A DNA stretch of 64,000 bases from Spirodela intermedia (taxonomy: Eukaryota > Streptophyta > Magnoliopsida > Alismatales > Araceae). The stretch covers positions 4,322,169 through 4,386,168 of the forward strand of contig LR746276.1 in assembly GCA_902729315.2 (NCBI GenBank), in the 5' to 3' direction. The notes beneath the pieces are model-generated. The model did no database searches and was not told the origin of the DNA. It saw only the letters and a program-made list of their open reading frames with translations. This document shows positions 46,466-59,494 of this stretch, piece after piece. A program made the position numbers and the translations under genes. Within the stretch, counting starts at the first letter, position 1; each line of letters opens with the position of its first letter.

Positions 46466-49400
46466 TATTTGCGCTCGAAACCTCGGAAGAGGGAGGGGGG
46501 AAGGCGGGAGCGCCTGCGCACTGAATAAAAAGGACAGTGGGGAACGCACTGTCGGGGGAATTTTGAATGCCTTACGTCCGTAAAATTTTAAAATAAACAC
46601 TAATCTTCTGCTTTATCGATAGAAAACCCACCTTGTACTTAAATTCGCTTTCCCACCTTGACAGAATTCTATCAAATGATGGAGATAAGAAAGTCTACAA
46701 ATAATTTAATGGGTAGAAAAGTAGAAATAATTTAAGGGAAATAAAATATAAAAAATGAAGTAAATGGCTTCAGAGATCTATGTACTAATATCAAATGAGA
46801 AAATGAGAATCATTGCCTTGCATTCATGAAAAAAACCTCTCATAAGAATATTAGACTTCATATCCAAACAAATCAAAAAAAAATTATTAAAGAGATTAGT
46901 TGTTCACATAAATTAGACATATTTAATAAAAAAATGGAAATATTTAGATTCTATATTATATTACTTGTTTAAAAACGACCACAATCCACTGCTTATAGAA
47001 AATTTGGGCAGCCAATATTGAATACCCCATCAAAAGACAAGGATTGTGGGTTATTTAGAGAGGTTTTTTTGTGTACATAGAAAAACTGAGGAAAAGTTTC
47101 TAACTCAAGGGAATTTGGACCCTTAACTCAAGGGAACAAGAAAAACTACATCATAAAATTTGTGCATCAACCATTAGCAATCACCACTAGGGCTATGGAG
47201 ATTGAGTCAAGCAAACCCAAGCATTGTGGGTACTTGTGAAGAAATGATCAAAAGGTTTGTGTTTGCTAAAGAATTTGGAGTCTCTATTGTAGTGCAAGGC
47301 AGCTTAATAGGGAGATTCACTACAAATACTAGTGTAGCAATCAATTGACAAGACATATGCCTACAACTCAGGGCCTAGCTAGTCTATCCATTGTCACCTT
47401 TTAATTTCTATGTGTAAGAAGTAAATATCTAAATACAAAGAGACAAAAAAGTGAACATATGTTGAAGCAAACTATGGGCGACTATGTTTTTGTCCCCTAG
47501 TGAGGGCTTGAATACAATCCTTAACTTGCTTTAATTGACTTTAATCAATCAGCTTTTTAATCCACTTCAGATTAGGTATGGATGAGGGCATCTATTGCAA
47601 CTAACTAAACCAAATTGCATTGGTTGACAATCTAGAATGATATCTTGATTATTAGTTTTTGGAGTCATTTGCATTTTAGTGTTGAAAAAATAAATAAAAG
47701 GTTAAAAGGGTATTGTACATTCCAAATTATGATGGCTAATATTATTTTATACACAATCCATTTGGTTAACACTTTGTAGCCCCATCTTAAATCAAGACAC
47801 ATGCTAAGCAAACTTGTATCTTAGTTTAGAGAAACTAGATAACTAATGAGTTGACCCACCTTGTCTAAAGAAAACTATGATAGTAGTAAGGCCATCACCA
47901 TTTAATAAAATAAATATGTCTAAATATAGGCTTTCTAATGTCCTTTATTAAACCTACATGATTATGAAACTATATTTATTGAGTTACATTTCAAAATCTA
48001 CTTGACTATGTTAAAAGATTTAAATATTATTACTTTTGCACCACCAAGACAATCAGCTCCGTCTATTAAATGAGCATATTGTTGTTGAAATTGTGCTCTT
48101 ATATTCCCTACATTCAATTAAGTAGTAGAAAGTAAATATTTCACTTCTTAACAATAATCAAGTAAATCTAGCAATGGTTATTCATGGATATTGACCCAAT
48201 TGATTGAATTAAGTAGATTTAATATCACTGAGATTATATTCTAAAATACTTTACATCCATTCTCAACAAATATTTATGTTTCATTAATATCACTGAGCTC
48301 CATTTTTTTTGGTAAGTATGATTACTTCTCTAGTTATAGAAGATCAAGTGTACAAATTTAAATTTTCTAATCATTTTTTTAATTTTAATTATCACTATTT
48401 TCTTGTTGCCAATTATATCAGCTTCCCACTCATCAATAAATTTTGGGTGGTGCCATTCATGTAGTTTGAGACTAAAAAAGGTTCAAGGATGTCTTTTCTT
48501 CATCAGTTAATGGATTATATAATTTTATACCACATTCCCTTATTTTATGGCATTCTTACTTGGTTTAAAGTTAATTAAACACAACTTATTGTATTGGAAA
48601 TATAGTTAGCCTACATAGTTCAAGGTTTTTTAAGTTCTTTGATGTTGAAAAATAGGAATAAAAGGAAAAAGTAATCATAAATATGTTCTTGTTGAACCAA
48701 TGATTAGATATTCATTTGGTGTTTATTTTTCTAAGTAAAAACCACTAGTAAGTGAATCTAGCCCAATGAAGGTCAAATAGTATACAAGAGATTGTATTTT
48801 TTTTTAGCCATAACAAAGTGAATCTACTCAACGAGTTGACCTCCTTAAAATAATCTAAGAGAACTCATTAACATTTAAATTAAAGTATAAAAATTATAAA
48901 TAGCCCATTTGAGACCCACAACTTGTTTGGCTATTGTTGATATGACGAATAGTATATTAGATCATATATATCTTGGAAATTAAAAAAAATAGCAACTAAA
49001 AGGGCATGATTGAAGAAATTTCAAAGTATTGTTCACATTAATAAAATTGCTTTTAAAATAGTATCATGTGTTGTTCCTTTTACAAGACATAGATTAGTGG
49101 CTTATTAAAATTCACTCATAGATGGGGTATATGCTATTGCTTTAAGAGTCTTAAGAGTTTGATGATGAAAAAAATATAACAAAGGCTAATGTAGTGATAT
49201 CAGAATGTTAGAATTATGTCACCCATTAAATATAAATCACAACATATGGCCTTTAGACATGTAAAATAGACATGTGAAATATAAATTTCTATACTAGCTA
49301 TAAATATGTGTGTATTTGTTGTAAAGATATTTGAAAGACAAACATAATGAAATTTGACATTTAATATTTGTATCATTTTTCAAGACTAATAAACACTTCA

Positions 49401-52010
49401 CATTTATGAAGATTAAATTTAGGTGTTGATGTGATAGTAAATGGCTCAATTTCTGACCATTGTAAATGGGTGACCAAAAGTTGACATATAAAAAGTGAAC
49501 TTTTATCTCCATCATTATTTAGTAAAAAAGAAGAGAACCACATGTTAAGAGAACTAGGCATTTTACATGTTAAGTTTACAAGTTAATTTGAGTACTAGAA
49601 GAGAACAAAAACTAGCCATTGATTAGGGATCTGTTGACTCTCACCCCAAAAGCTACTTTTGCATCTCCAAGGAAGGAAATTTATGCAAAAAAGGTTATAT
49701 GTTAAGTTTGTAGGAATGTAATTTTTTTCTTCACTCATTACCTCATTCTCTAAAGTTGAAAAAACCTAGTATAGGCTTATTGAGGACTTCGTGCTTAACA
49801 TAGGCTTAGTGAAGACTTTATGGCTTAGTATAGGCTTATCAATACACATATGTTTATTGTATTTTACTAATGAATTAATTGAACTTAATAACATTGTCCT
49901 TAAAGAGCGGAGAAGGATGTAAGCCAAATTACTATAATCCTGTGGGTTTGTAGATCAATGTAAGAATTGCCAAAAAATAAGAAACTAGAATGAAGACCAA
50001 TTTACCTCCCTCTCTTGGTTCATAGTTTTAACTCACTAGATCCAATATATATATATAAAAAAATCACATAATTTTATGTTTTCTGAGTTCTATTATGTTA
50101 TCCTTAAGAGGAATTATATTGTTGGATTTATAAATCGTGATGTATCATATATTGAAACTCACATCATGATGATGGTCATCACAAAAACTCATAACTTGAG
50201 GGTATATCGAGAAAGATCATGAAAGGTTCTCTTCTTATTTTAGGGATGATAACTGCCAATGAAAAGTTAGATGGTTTCTTGCTCTTCCCCTTTATGCCTT
50301 GAGATGGAGGAAAGTTCCTCCACACCTTCTATTTTGGCTCTCTTCATTTCAACATTGTATCATAGAGCCAACTAGGTTGATCCAACAAGATTGTCTTTTT
50401 TGAGTTCCCCTTTGGTATGCTTCATTACTGATCAAAGAATGACTATTTGTGATCCTATTTTGCTAGATTTTTGGTTCACTCTATCTTCTTTAGTCCTTGA
50501 GAGTTTGGGGAAAGCACTCTTGAGTAGTTGTGAATCCCAAATTCAGGGAATAAAGAGTTGATTACTGGGGTATTAGAAATTTATTATCTCCTTCCTTATA
50601 TTTGGTGAAGAGAGAACAATGAGAGATGTAGTAGTAGCACTTGCATCTTCATCCTCAATTGGAGCAATTCATTCTCACATGATATTGTATGTGTGAGATT
50701 GTTGGCATGGCTTCCATGTCCATATGGTATTTCAATCCTCTAGTCCAAGGATAACAAGCTTCTAGAGATAATTGTGGCTCTAGTGATAATCTTCATCTAC
50801 CAGCATCTAGTGTATCTAGGTTCATCAACGCCATGTTCAACATCAACTTTGTCAAAAACATGTTTAGATATGTTGGTGATATTATACCAAGACTTCAAAT
50901 AGCAGCTTCTAAATTCATGACTTTAGGTCTACCAAATTATTCAGAAAAAACTTCATCTATATCCACTATTGTAGGTCAGCTCAAGTGTTCCCAAAACACA
51001 TCTTCTTACTTCACAAGTGTAAGTCAATAGAAGTGTTTCTATAACCCTTCTAGTTTAACAATTCTACATTGTTCAGTACAATATTTAATAAAAAATAAAT
51101 AATGGTTGCAATTACTTGTGTAGCTTCCTTTGATGTTCTGAAGTGGGGCAATAGTTGTAGAACCTTCCTCTATTATAGTGCCTTTAAAATTGTAGTAAGT
51201 CCTCACTGAAAGTCTTAAGTTTAAATTTTAAAAAGCTTTTCGATTATTATTGAAGGTAATCCCCTTATAGGACTCTTACCTCTTAATTTGGATTTGGAAG
51301 ATTCTAAAAATGTTTCTAATGATTAACTATGGTCATTCTAATTGTTTTTTTTTTAGTAGTCTGACACTCTTTTCTATGTTCTTTCTTGTGGCAATAACAT
51401 TTACTGAAAGGTAATATTTTATATGCCAACTTAGGCAACTCATAAGTCAAATCCTTGATTAAATATGAAAAAAAAGAGAGAGGGCTTGCCTTAGGTTCTT
51501 AGGTATCAAAATTTCTGGCCTCTCAAATTTTAGTAAATTTTGACCTCATTAAAAAGCATCCACAAATAAAAATAAAGTAGAAGAACTTAAAACTGCGATA
51601 ATGACAACTAACCTATCCTCCTAACCAAATGATTTGTTATTTCATTCCCTTAACCATTATATATTCAATAATTGAACTATTTATTCCTTCTGTTTACATT
51701 CATTTTTTCATATTATTATAGCTCATACCCACAACCAAATCATGTAAATTTTGTTGAACTTGAGAATTTTATTTATAATAAATATTAATTAACTAATAAT
51801 AAATATAAAAAATGAGATATATTTAACTTAATGAAAAATGTGATTTTCGTGGTGAATTAGTCTGTTGGGATACACATTAGAAGCAAATCCTTTGATGATG
51901 GAGGCATCATGATAGTGAAATCATTGACTTGATAACCCACATATAGTCAATGAAACAAATAATACACTTCACAATTGTGTTCAAAATGGGTATATCTTGT
52001 TGTAACATCA
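46466..52010. other. AT-rich intergenic region between the EHD and RIN4-like genes
   Basis: The EHD promoter and leader lie just right of 46465 (GC-rich to about 46560). Beyond that, 5.4 kb is AT-rich with no supported gene. A short tandem repeat lies at 49766-49847. Frames at 49294-49561 and 50833-51030 show no domain. Decayed transposons are likely but not identified. Confidence 0.6.
49766..49847 (+). repeat. Three imperfect tandem units of about 29 bp
   Basis: Each unit contains TATAGGCTTA or CATAGGCTTA followed by a GAGGACTT-like end; the last is truncated. Confidence 0.65.
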
Positions 52011-54006
52011 TCATTCAGCTTTGGGACAGAAGCAGCAGAACATCTGTAAAAGCAATGAGTAAAGAAAATTAGCAAGAGGAAATTGGAGGGATTCTATCTA
52101 TGCTTTCTTATTTTTAATTCCAAAGGAATGAGGTTGTGTAAAGTTAAAATACATTGATAATGAGAAGCATGCATACATTTATTTAAGCATTAAAATTTAG
52201 GCTACCATTTTAATTTGGTTATTTATTTTGTGTACCAAGAACTTTTTATGATTGTAAAATGTGAAAATATATAGGGAATGTATAACTCAAGAATATAATA
52301 ATGTAAAAGATTCAATCAAATTCAAGTGCAAAAGGCTTCTAATGGATTAAACTCATAAAGTACCAATGGGTTAAAGTTTTTTTCATAGTGGAACCTTTCT
52401 AATATGCATCACATGTAAAATAATTTATCTATCAGCTCTCAAAATTTGTGATGCTATAAGTTCATACATCTGTAATAATATATTCTCATTGTAGCAAAAT
52501 TTAGCATAGGATGAGATAGTTTTCGGAGTCATTGAGCAGCCTAGCTTCATAGTTCAAACATGACTAAAGCTTATCGCTTCTCTTTACTTGCAAAAAACTT
52601 TGACCCTCATCACATAGACAACATAAATAGAGAGCATGCAAACCTAATATTAATATTGTTTCTAATCCAATATTCAAGTTATTAGACAATCCAACGCAAG
52701 ATCAACGGACTATGAGTGTTGTAGGTTTATTTTTTGTTAGCATAGGTTTGTTTGTGTTACTTGTATGCAAACATTTTTAAAAAAAAATACACAAACGAGA
52801 GATCTACAATGTTAGGATTGGATAGATAGCTTTTGGATTAAGCATACCTTTGATCGTGATGATTTTCCACTGCTCATTTTCTGATCTTGTGCGTATCTTG
52901 TGGGTGTATATGACGGATTTGGGGGGAGGCTCCCTCCATTTTGCTTATCTTCTTTCACTTTTTCGAATATCAACGTGTAACCAGCTCCAGCATCAGCGTT
53001 TCCACCGTTCCAGTCACCAAATTTCGGCACTGATACAACTCTGTGGTGTTGCTGCAGCCAGAATTCGAGAAATTACAGATAAAGGTCAGCATTTTACGAA
53101 GCGGAAAACGATAAAATTAAGAAAACTATACAAGAATTTGATAACCACTGACCGGTTCATCCTGCTGTGTAAACTTGGGTCGCAGTGAAGGATTTTGGGA
53201 GGACGATGAAGAGGCTAGCCTGTTTCTCTCGTCGACTCCCTCCCTACTCCATGGCTGGCTTCGTATATTGGTCAAGTCTGAGGTAGTGTTACTCCTGTAG
53301 CTCTTCATTCTCTCTGAACTGGTATCTTCCTTCCGGTTATCGAAAACACGGTAGGGAGAGTTCATGTAGTAGTCTCGTTCACCGCCTTCCGCTCTCCCAT
53401 GTCTTTGCTCTCTGTGGAACTGCTGATATGCACGTTCTTGATGCTCTTCCTCCCGGGATTTGTCCTGGTCATTGAAGGCGCTAGGATTCTCCTCGGGGTC
53501 GTTTGGGTTGATCAGGCTCCCTCCGGCTCCCTTTTTCACCCGGGCGTTCTCAAAGAACACGGTGTACTGGACGTGCTCCTTCTCCCAGTTTCCGAACTTT
53601 GGGACATGCGAGCGTTGCTGAAACGAAGAGGGTCCCCATCAGGTGGTGTTCTTTGCATATACATCGACGGCACTAGATAAATAATTCCTCAATCATATCC
53701 ATCGAATTGCATGTAAAAGATTAAACGGGGGGCTGGACGAACACTCCCCATCGGAGATCTTGTTCAACTTCTGATGCTTCGCCATGAAGATCGGCCAGAC
53801 GAGAGAAAGGATAAGCTTTTGTGATGAATATTGAGCGTAGGGAGGATGGTGTTGATTTTATCTCACTTTCCATGAACTAAAAATTGATTGGAAGCCCGAA
53901 GGCCGTGGGGAGGAGATTATCCTGCAGAAGCCTAGAGAGGCGAGAGAGAGAGAGAGAGAGGCACGGGAGAATACGGCAGAAGATGAGGGGAAATACTCAC
54001 AGCCAT
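52011..54006 (-). CDS. RIN4: RIN4-like protein (two NOI domains, C-terminal acylation site)
   Basis: Coding exons 54006-54001, 53617-53153, 53051-52848 and 52043-52011 join in phase 0 at GT-AG introns to 235 residues. RIN4 is a plasma-membrane immune regulator guarded by NLR receptors and cut by the bacterial protease AvrRpt2. Two NOI motifs are seen: VPKFGNW near residue 7 with INPNDPEENP after it, and VPKFGDW near residue 165 with YTLIFEKV. These are the two expected cleavage sites. The C-terminal exon encodes MFCCFCPKAE, a Cys cluster typical of palmitoylated membrane anchors. The first coding exon is only ATGGCT followed by GTGAGT. The middle is charged and disordered. An alternative Met at about 53799 was ruled out because no in-phase donor follows it. 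Confidence 0.93.
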
Positions 54007-54521
54007 GAGCGAGGGCTTCAGGTCGAGAAGGACCGGGATCCAGGGATCTCGTTGAGGAACGAAACGACGAGAGATGAGAGCGAGGTTGAGCGAGGGCTGC
54101 CGATCACGCGTCCGGTTCAGGGTTGCTTCCCCTCTCCCCGCCCCCCCCTCCTTGGCCTAATATCGGTGCCTGGACGGTCAAGTCTTCCCCCTCCTTCCAA
54201 TGATTCAGTCTACCACGGAGAAGGTCAACGACGGAGTACTCGGATTTGGCGGTCCGCACGCGGGTTTATTGCCGGCCGTGCTTCACAAGGAAGGACGCGG
54301 AATGGTTCAATACCTATCCTCTAGCTTCGTGATACGTAGCTTCTCCGGGTACGATGAGTGTAATTTTCTTCTCGCCACAGCTTCTGGGCTGCTCGGATTC
54401 TCCACTGTAAAAGAGCTTTGAGAGAGCCGAACAGAAAATTGAGAGACGGAGACATGGGAACGAAGATTAAGAAAACAAGTGTCTTTAGATTCTGGGTTTG
54501 GTGAAAACAATAAGATTAGTT

Positions 54522-54533
54522 AGAGAGAGAGGG

Positions 54534-54622
<89 letters not shown>
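54522..54622 (+). repeat. (GA)n microsatellite upstream of the RIN4-like gene
   Basis: About 100 bp of GA units with a few GGG interruptions, some 515 bp upstream of the start codon. On the gene strand it reads as CT. Confidence 0.95.
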
Positions 54623-54623
<1 letters not shown>

Positions 54624-56445
54624 GTGAACCAGAAGAGAAAGGGAAGGGTCGAAAGTCGACATCCTCCAACCGTTGAGTTCGTGTGGCGCGTGAGCTGGCG
54701 TGCCGGGTCTCGGAGAACGCGTGGGAATCTCCGTATCGTATTAAAGCTAGCTATAACGTTGACCGGCGAGACCTGATATCTCGAAAGCCATGGTTTCCCT
54801 GTCCTGAAATGGTCATCTGCGCGTCTTCCCCCATTCTCTTATCGCAACCTTTGTCATTACTAAAATGTCCTGATGAGATTTTAGTCTCCGAAACTGCTAT
54901 GATTATTAGAATATCGATTCTGAGTGGGCCTGCCAACCCTATAGTTCCAAAATCTCATATTAGTTAAATTATATATATTCTAAAAATAATATGGCCCCTT
55001 TCGACAGTATTTACCCTGAAAACATTGTGTGGGCCCGAGTGACGGATGATGGCGGAGTTTCCCAGGGCCAGCACACCATAACGACTAAAATGGTTCATTA
55101 CACATATTTTTTATCTTTTTAATAATTGGATGACTAAATTTCTACCACCTTTAATTTCCTAGGGATTAAAAGTTGAAGCTAAAAAAAACAGGTGGACCAA
55201 AATTTGGTTTGCCCATTATTAGCTTGAACCTCATATTAATAGAAGGTTTTTAGCCTTATTTTAACTGAAGGTTTGTCAAATATGTTCTCAAGGAGTTGTG
55301 AAAAACTAATTTCTAAGTGGGGGTCTTATGACCAAGGGAAAAGCATTACATCTTCAATGGCAAAAGCCCACTTCAATTCCCAAGTAGAGATCAATTCCTA
55401 TGCTTAAAAGTCTAAGGTTTCTCTTAACTACGTTTTTAACAATCAGGAATTATATGGAGTATGTTTTCCTAATGGGCCTAAATTGGGCTTCATTAATGCA
55501 CCTACAGTCATTTTGGCTTAATCTTGTCTTCCATTTGATATCAACCAATTTCTAATTGTGCTTCAACTTTGTTTTAGGCTCCAACTTACAATTCTTTGTT
55601 GAGCTCACTCTTGTCCTTCTTCAATTTTATTGAGTAAAATTAATTGAATAAATACATGAGATGAAATTAATCAGGCTACTTTACTTGGTTGTATTTATGC
55701 TGTCCAAATTTTTTCCTCAAAAAATAAATAATAAAAAATACACTAGGTGTAAGTGTATAAAAATTTTTCTTCATCCCCCAGTCATCTAGGGTACAAATTG
55801 AGAAATCAACATGTTTGTCTCAATGCTTATCAAAGCCATTTGCCTATTTCCCCTTAGATGAAAAACAATGTACACAGAACCAAGAGAAGCTCAAACCTAA
55901 TGGGCCAGCCTGTCTAGAAATGTAAATGTGGACTACAAATATTAAAAGACACCAAAACGCCTAAAACTAAATTATTCCCAAAGAAAGTGGATTAATAATT
56001 TGTCTAAGTGTTTGGTAATTTTCTTATTTTAAGGCATTTTGAAGTTGCTTCATATGTTGACTCAATCTTTAGAACATCCTTATTGATTTTTGGCATATTT
56101 AATTGTTACCATATTGTAACCCTGAAATCATCTTGGTTATTATAGTTTTAGTTCTCCTAGACAAAGTTTTGAGTGCTTATGGATTCATGTAACTTTTGTG
56201 GATTCAAGGAACTTCACTTTAATCCTTGTATATTTCAAGAGACATTGCTTTGATCCTTGTTGATTCCAAGATTATAAAAAATCACCCTTTTGGGTTCGAG
56301 GACATATTTGACCTTTGTGAATTTAATAATTAATAAAAAATATACCTAGTAGACCGAAGGTTTGATTTTCTTTATTTTTTCACCCTAAATTTCACAACTT
56401 GGGCATTTAGGACCAAATTTTTTATTCCCATAATTTATGCTGTGT

Positions 56446-56463
56446 CAAAGTGGTATCAAAGCT
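56446..56463 (+). mobile_element. Relic LTR end and primer site (tRNA-iMet type)
   Basis: TGGTATCAAAGC at 56451 differs by one base from the common plant primer site TGGTATCAGAGC and lies just after a CA (56446-56447), as at an LTR end. A Met codon follows about 40 bp later, but its frame soon stops. Left LTR bounds and class are not resolved. Confidence 0.4.
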
Positions 56464-57308
56464 ATGATTCAAGTTCTAGATTTATTCTTATGAACATGTC
56501 ACATGGACAAGGAGTCACCCCTATCGAGTATTGTAAGGTAAGCCCTTTATCACAGGTCAAGGATTGAACTCACCTCGATTTTCACCCAGACCAGCCTAGG
56601 TTGCCCTTGTTGGCACCAAGCAGCCTCTCTTCTTCGAGTTGACATGAAAATGTTGATGGTCAACTGGTGCATCTCACTCTGACTTAGGGAAGATGATCTA
56701 CCCCTTTTATACAAAGAGCCAATTCACGAGTTCCCTATTCCAGCATTCCATGAGAGAACAAGCATCGAGCAGTTTTTCCGGCCACAATGATCGTTCAATC
56801 TAGCGATCCAATACTGGATCTTCATATCCTTCTCGGCTTGTAAGTTGATGTGATTCGTTGGATATTTGCTTAGTGAGATAGGATACAAATAGCTTTGTGC
56901 CATGACACCTTACCTAGGGAAGATTTTCTAGATTTCTAAGAAAGTATTGGTCAACATTTTCAAGATATGTATGACCATTAAAAGAAATTCTTGAAAGGGT
57001 TACATGACTAGAAAACTTATGTGCCAATATTGGTCAACATGAAAATGAGTTTTGAGCTAATACTCTAACACATTATTCACTCAGTTTCCTTGGGCCTGAT
57101 CTAGTTTTGAGCCTTTCCTTGTAGTCCATGTTTCACATTTCCAGAATTACTGGCCCATCAGTTTCGAGCTTCTCTTGGTTCTCATCTTGTACATTACCGT
57201 CTTGGCCCATTAGCAGCCCATATAGCCCATGATCCGCTCACTGTTCTAGAGCCCATTTGAGCTTTTTCTCAATGCCTCAGGCATCATCTGCCGGTCCGTC
57301 CACTGTCT

Positions 57309-57331
57309 CCTCTCTCTCTCTCTCTCTCTCT
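57309..57331 (+). repeat. (CT)n microsatellite near the SYP61-like transcription start
   Basis: Uninterrupted CT units at the probable start of the leader exon. Confidence 0.9.
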
Positions 57332-59494
57332 GAGATTAGTGGGAGTTATATCTGAGGGGGGCTGCATAGCCAGCTACTCGTGACGGTGCTCTGTTTCACG
57401 ATCTCCGACTCCTTTCTCGGGGGAAGGAGGCTGCTGGGGGATCGGCGCGCCAGACGCAGTCAACGTTTGTCGATTTGAGGCCCTTGTATTGCCGGCTCCA
57501 TCACGACGTAAGCCCCCTCTGCTCCTCGTCGCCGTTGGTTCCTTGAATTGCTCTTGAGATCTGGTGTTTGAACTTCTTCTGCGTGCTCGATTTGAGGCAT
57601 TGACTCCGGGAACCGACGCTGACAACACGTGAGCGATCGTGTCTTGATCTGTTCTGTAATTTTCTTGGTTCCTCTTGGAGAGACCGGCCTGCTCGGAATT
57701 TTTCATTTTCTTTTCGACTCGGAGCTTCTTCCTGGGGTTCATGGATTTTTATTGGGGATTGATCTAGGCGATTAAGGTTTCGAGATGCTGTTTCTTATTC
57801 TCAGATTGAGTACATCGAATGAATTTTTTTCGGTGAATATTATGCACGATGTGGCAGTCATCACGCGCATGGTTGATACCGAGAGGTCTCTGGTGTGTGG
57901 ACACTTTTAGTGCTGGAGATTTCTCTCCAAGTGAGATGAATTTGTGGATTTGAAGGTTTGGAGCTGCATAGAAGCGTTTTCTTTCTTCATGTAGGAATGT
58001 TTCGGTTGGATTGGAAGTCCGGATTTTTGCCTACAGCAATGTGCTATATGCCACCGATTTTCAAGTTTTGAATAGGTTCCATTTCTTTTCTTTTTTATTA
58101 TCCACTAGTTATATGGACCTGTGGAAAGAATGATTATACACTTGCTGACTCTTTGCGCACATTCGTTTACTATTTTTTAGATAAAAATAAATCGATAGAG
58201 AAGAACTAAGGGTAATCAGTAGATTCAAGGATGCAGTGAAGAGTAGAGGATCTATAATGGCACTTTAACCTACAGTCGTAGCAGTCAGCCTCAGAAACTA
58301 TATTGGCAATTTAAATTTCGATTTTTTTTGATTGATTCCTCAATTTACTGCTTCCACTATTGAAATTAATGAGGCTTTGCTTTTCAATCATCTTGATCGT
58401 ATATGATTATTTGATGTATTTGAAAATTTTATTTTCTCTTCCCCAAAATTGGAATTTTGTGCTACTTTCAATATTTCTCTCAGAAGGTATGTAGGTATTG
58501 AATTGATTATAGTTATTTAAAACTATGTGATTGAGAGCAGATTTCAGGATAAGAAAGCAGGCCTTGTAGATGAGACTTAAAACTGAAAATCTGACATACC
58601 CTTAAGATCCCTTAAAACCTGTGCACAGTTTCACAAGAGTCACCTAAAAAACCAGTGGGAATAGTGGTTATAGTGATTGAGAGCGTTTGCCATGATCACG
58701 AAACTGTGGAGGGGCTCTTAGCTTACATGGCCTATCACGAAGAACAATTGAACTTGGGCAACATCTATCTTTATGATCTATGTTTTTGGCTTGACTGAGT
58801 CCAGAGAAGTGTGAAGGACGAATCTAGCCCTACAAGGTAGGATATAAGCTTTTACCTTTGCAAATGTTACTTTGGTTGTACATGCTAATGATCAAGATGG
58901 GAGATTGAAAAAAAGCAGTTTGATCAAGATGAGAGGAATATGACCGTGCCTTTGAACTACATGCGCCCGCTTACCTGTTACTTTGAGACGTTCCCCCCCT
59001 TTAAAATCAACAAGTGATTTCCTTTCTTTGGTCTTAATGATTTCCTGGACTAGCCCGAAATGTGTTCCAGGGCTTTAAAATATTATGATCAACTGAACTT
59101 GCAGCTTAGGAAGGTAACTAAAATCCTTATGTTTTTCTTTATAATAGTTCATGTCTCCATAAGATTCGCTCGATGGGTATATTTTAGTCATAGCAATCCT
59201 ATGGTGCTCTCTCTTGACAGAGCACCTCAACTGAAATAGCTTGGGGATGTACTGCGTGCAACATGAGGCCTCATGAATGTACAAAGAGCATAGAAAATGA
59301 ATTAAAATTGGACAATGAAAATATTTCTTGTTCTTCAGTAATTTCTATTGTCAACATGGTTTCTCAGCCTGCTTTAATACGCGGAAAATTAATATGTATT
59401 CGATTTTTTGCCTACAGTGTGTAAAAGTCACAATTGTTTAACCCGTTGGTTCTATTCTGATAAATTTTATTTTTTAGGTTGTGGCTGTAGCACG
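57332..59494 (+). other. SYP61-like leader exon and 5'-UTR intron
   Basis: A GC-rich stretch (about 57360-57750) looks like a non-coding first exon. An acceptor (TTTTTAG at about 59471-59477) lies 17 bp before the start codon, so the 5' UTR is interrupted by an intron of roughly 1.7-2 kb. The donor is not fixed. The minus-strand frame at 57374-57742 is judged a shadow. Confidence 0.55.

Larger units (their letters stand above)
54007..57300. other. Divergent intergenic region between RIN4-like and SYP61-like genes
   Basis: The RIN4-like leader and promoter occupy about 54007-54800, including a long GA microsatellite. From 55000 the DNA is AT-rich with no gene. A tRNA-iMet-type primer site near 56451 marks a decayed LTR element. 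Confidence 0.6.

Noticed and set aside
48430..48560. Faint likeness to a reverse-transcriptase motif (VVPF, KKGS)
   Set aside because: Broken by stops and without flanking RT boxes; not distinguishable from chance.
53760..53799. Start codon and frame (MAKHQKLNK) as the RIN4-like first exon
   Set aside because: No GT donor in the phase needed to join the NOI exon; the ATGGCT exon at 54006 fits exactly.
57374..57742. A 122-codon minus-strand frame near the SYP61-like start
   Set aside because: Lies in the GC-rich leader, charged and low complexity, with no recognisable domain.
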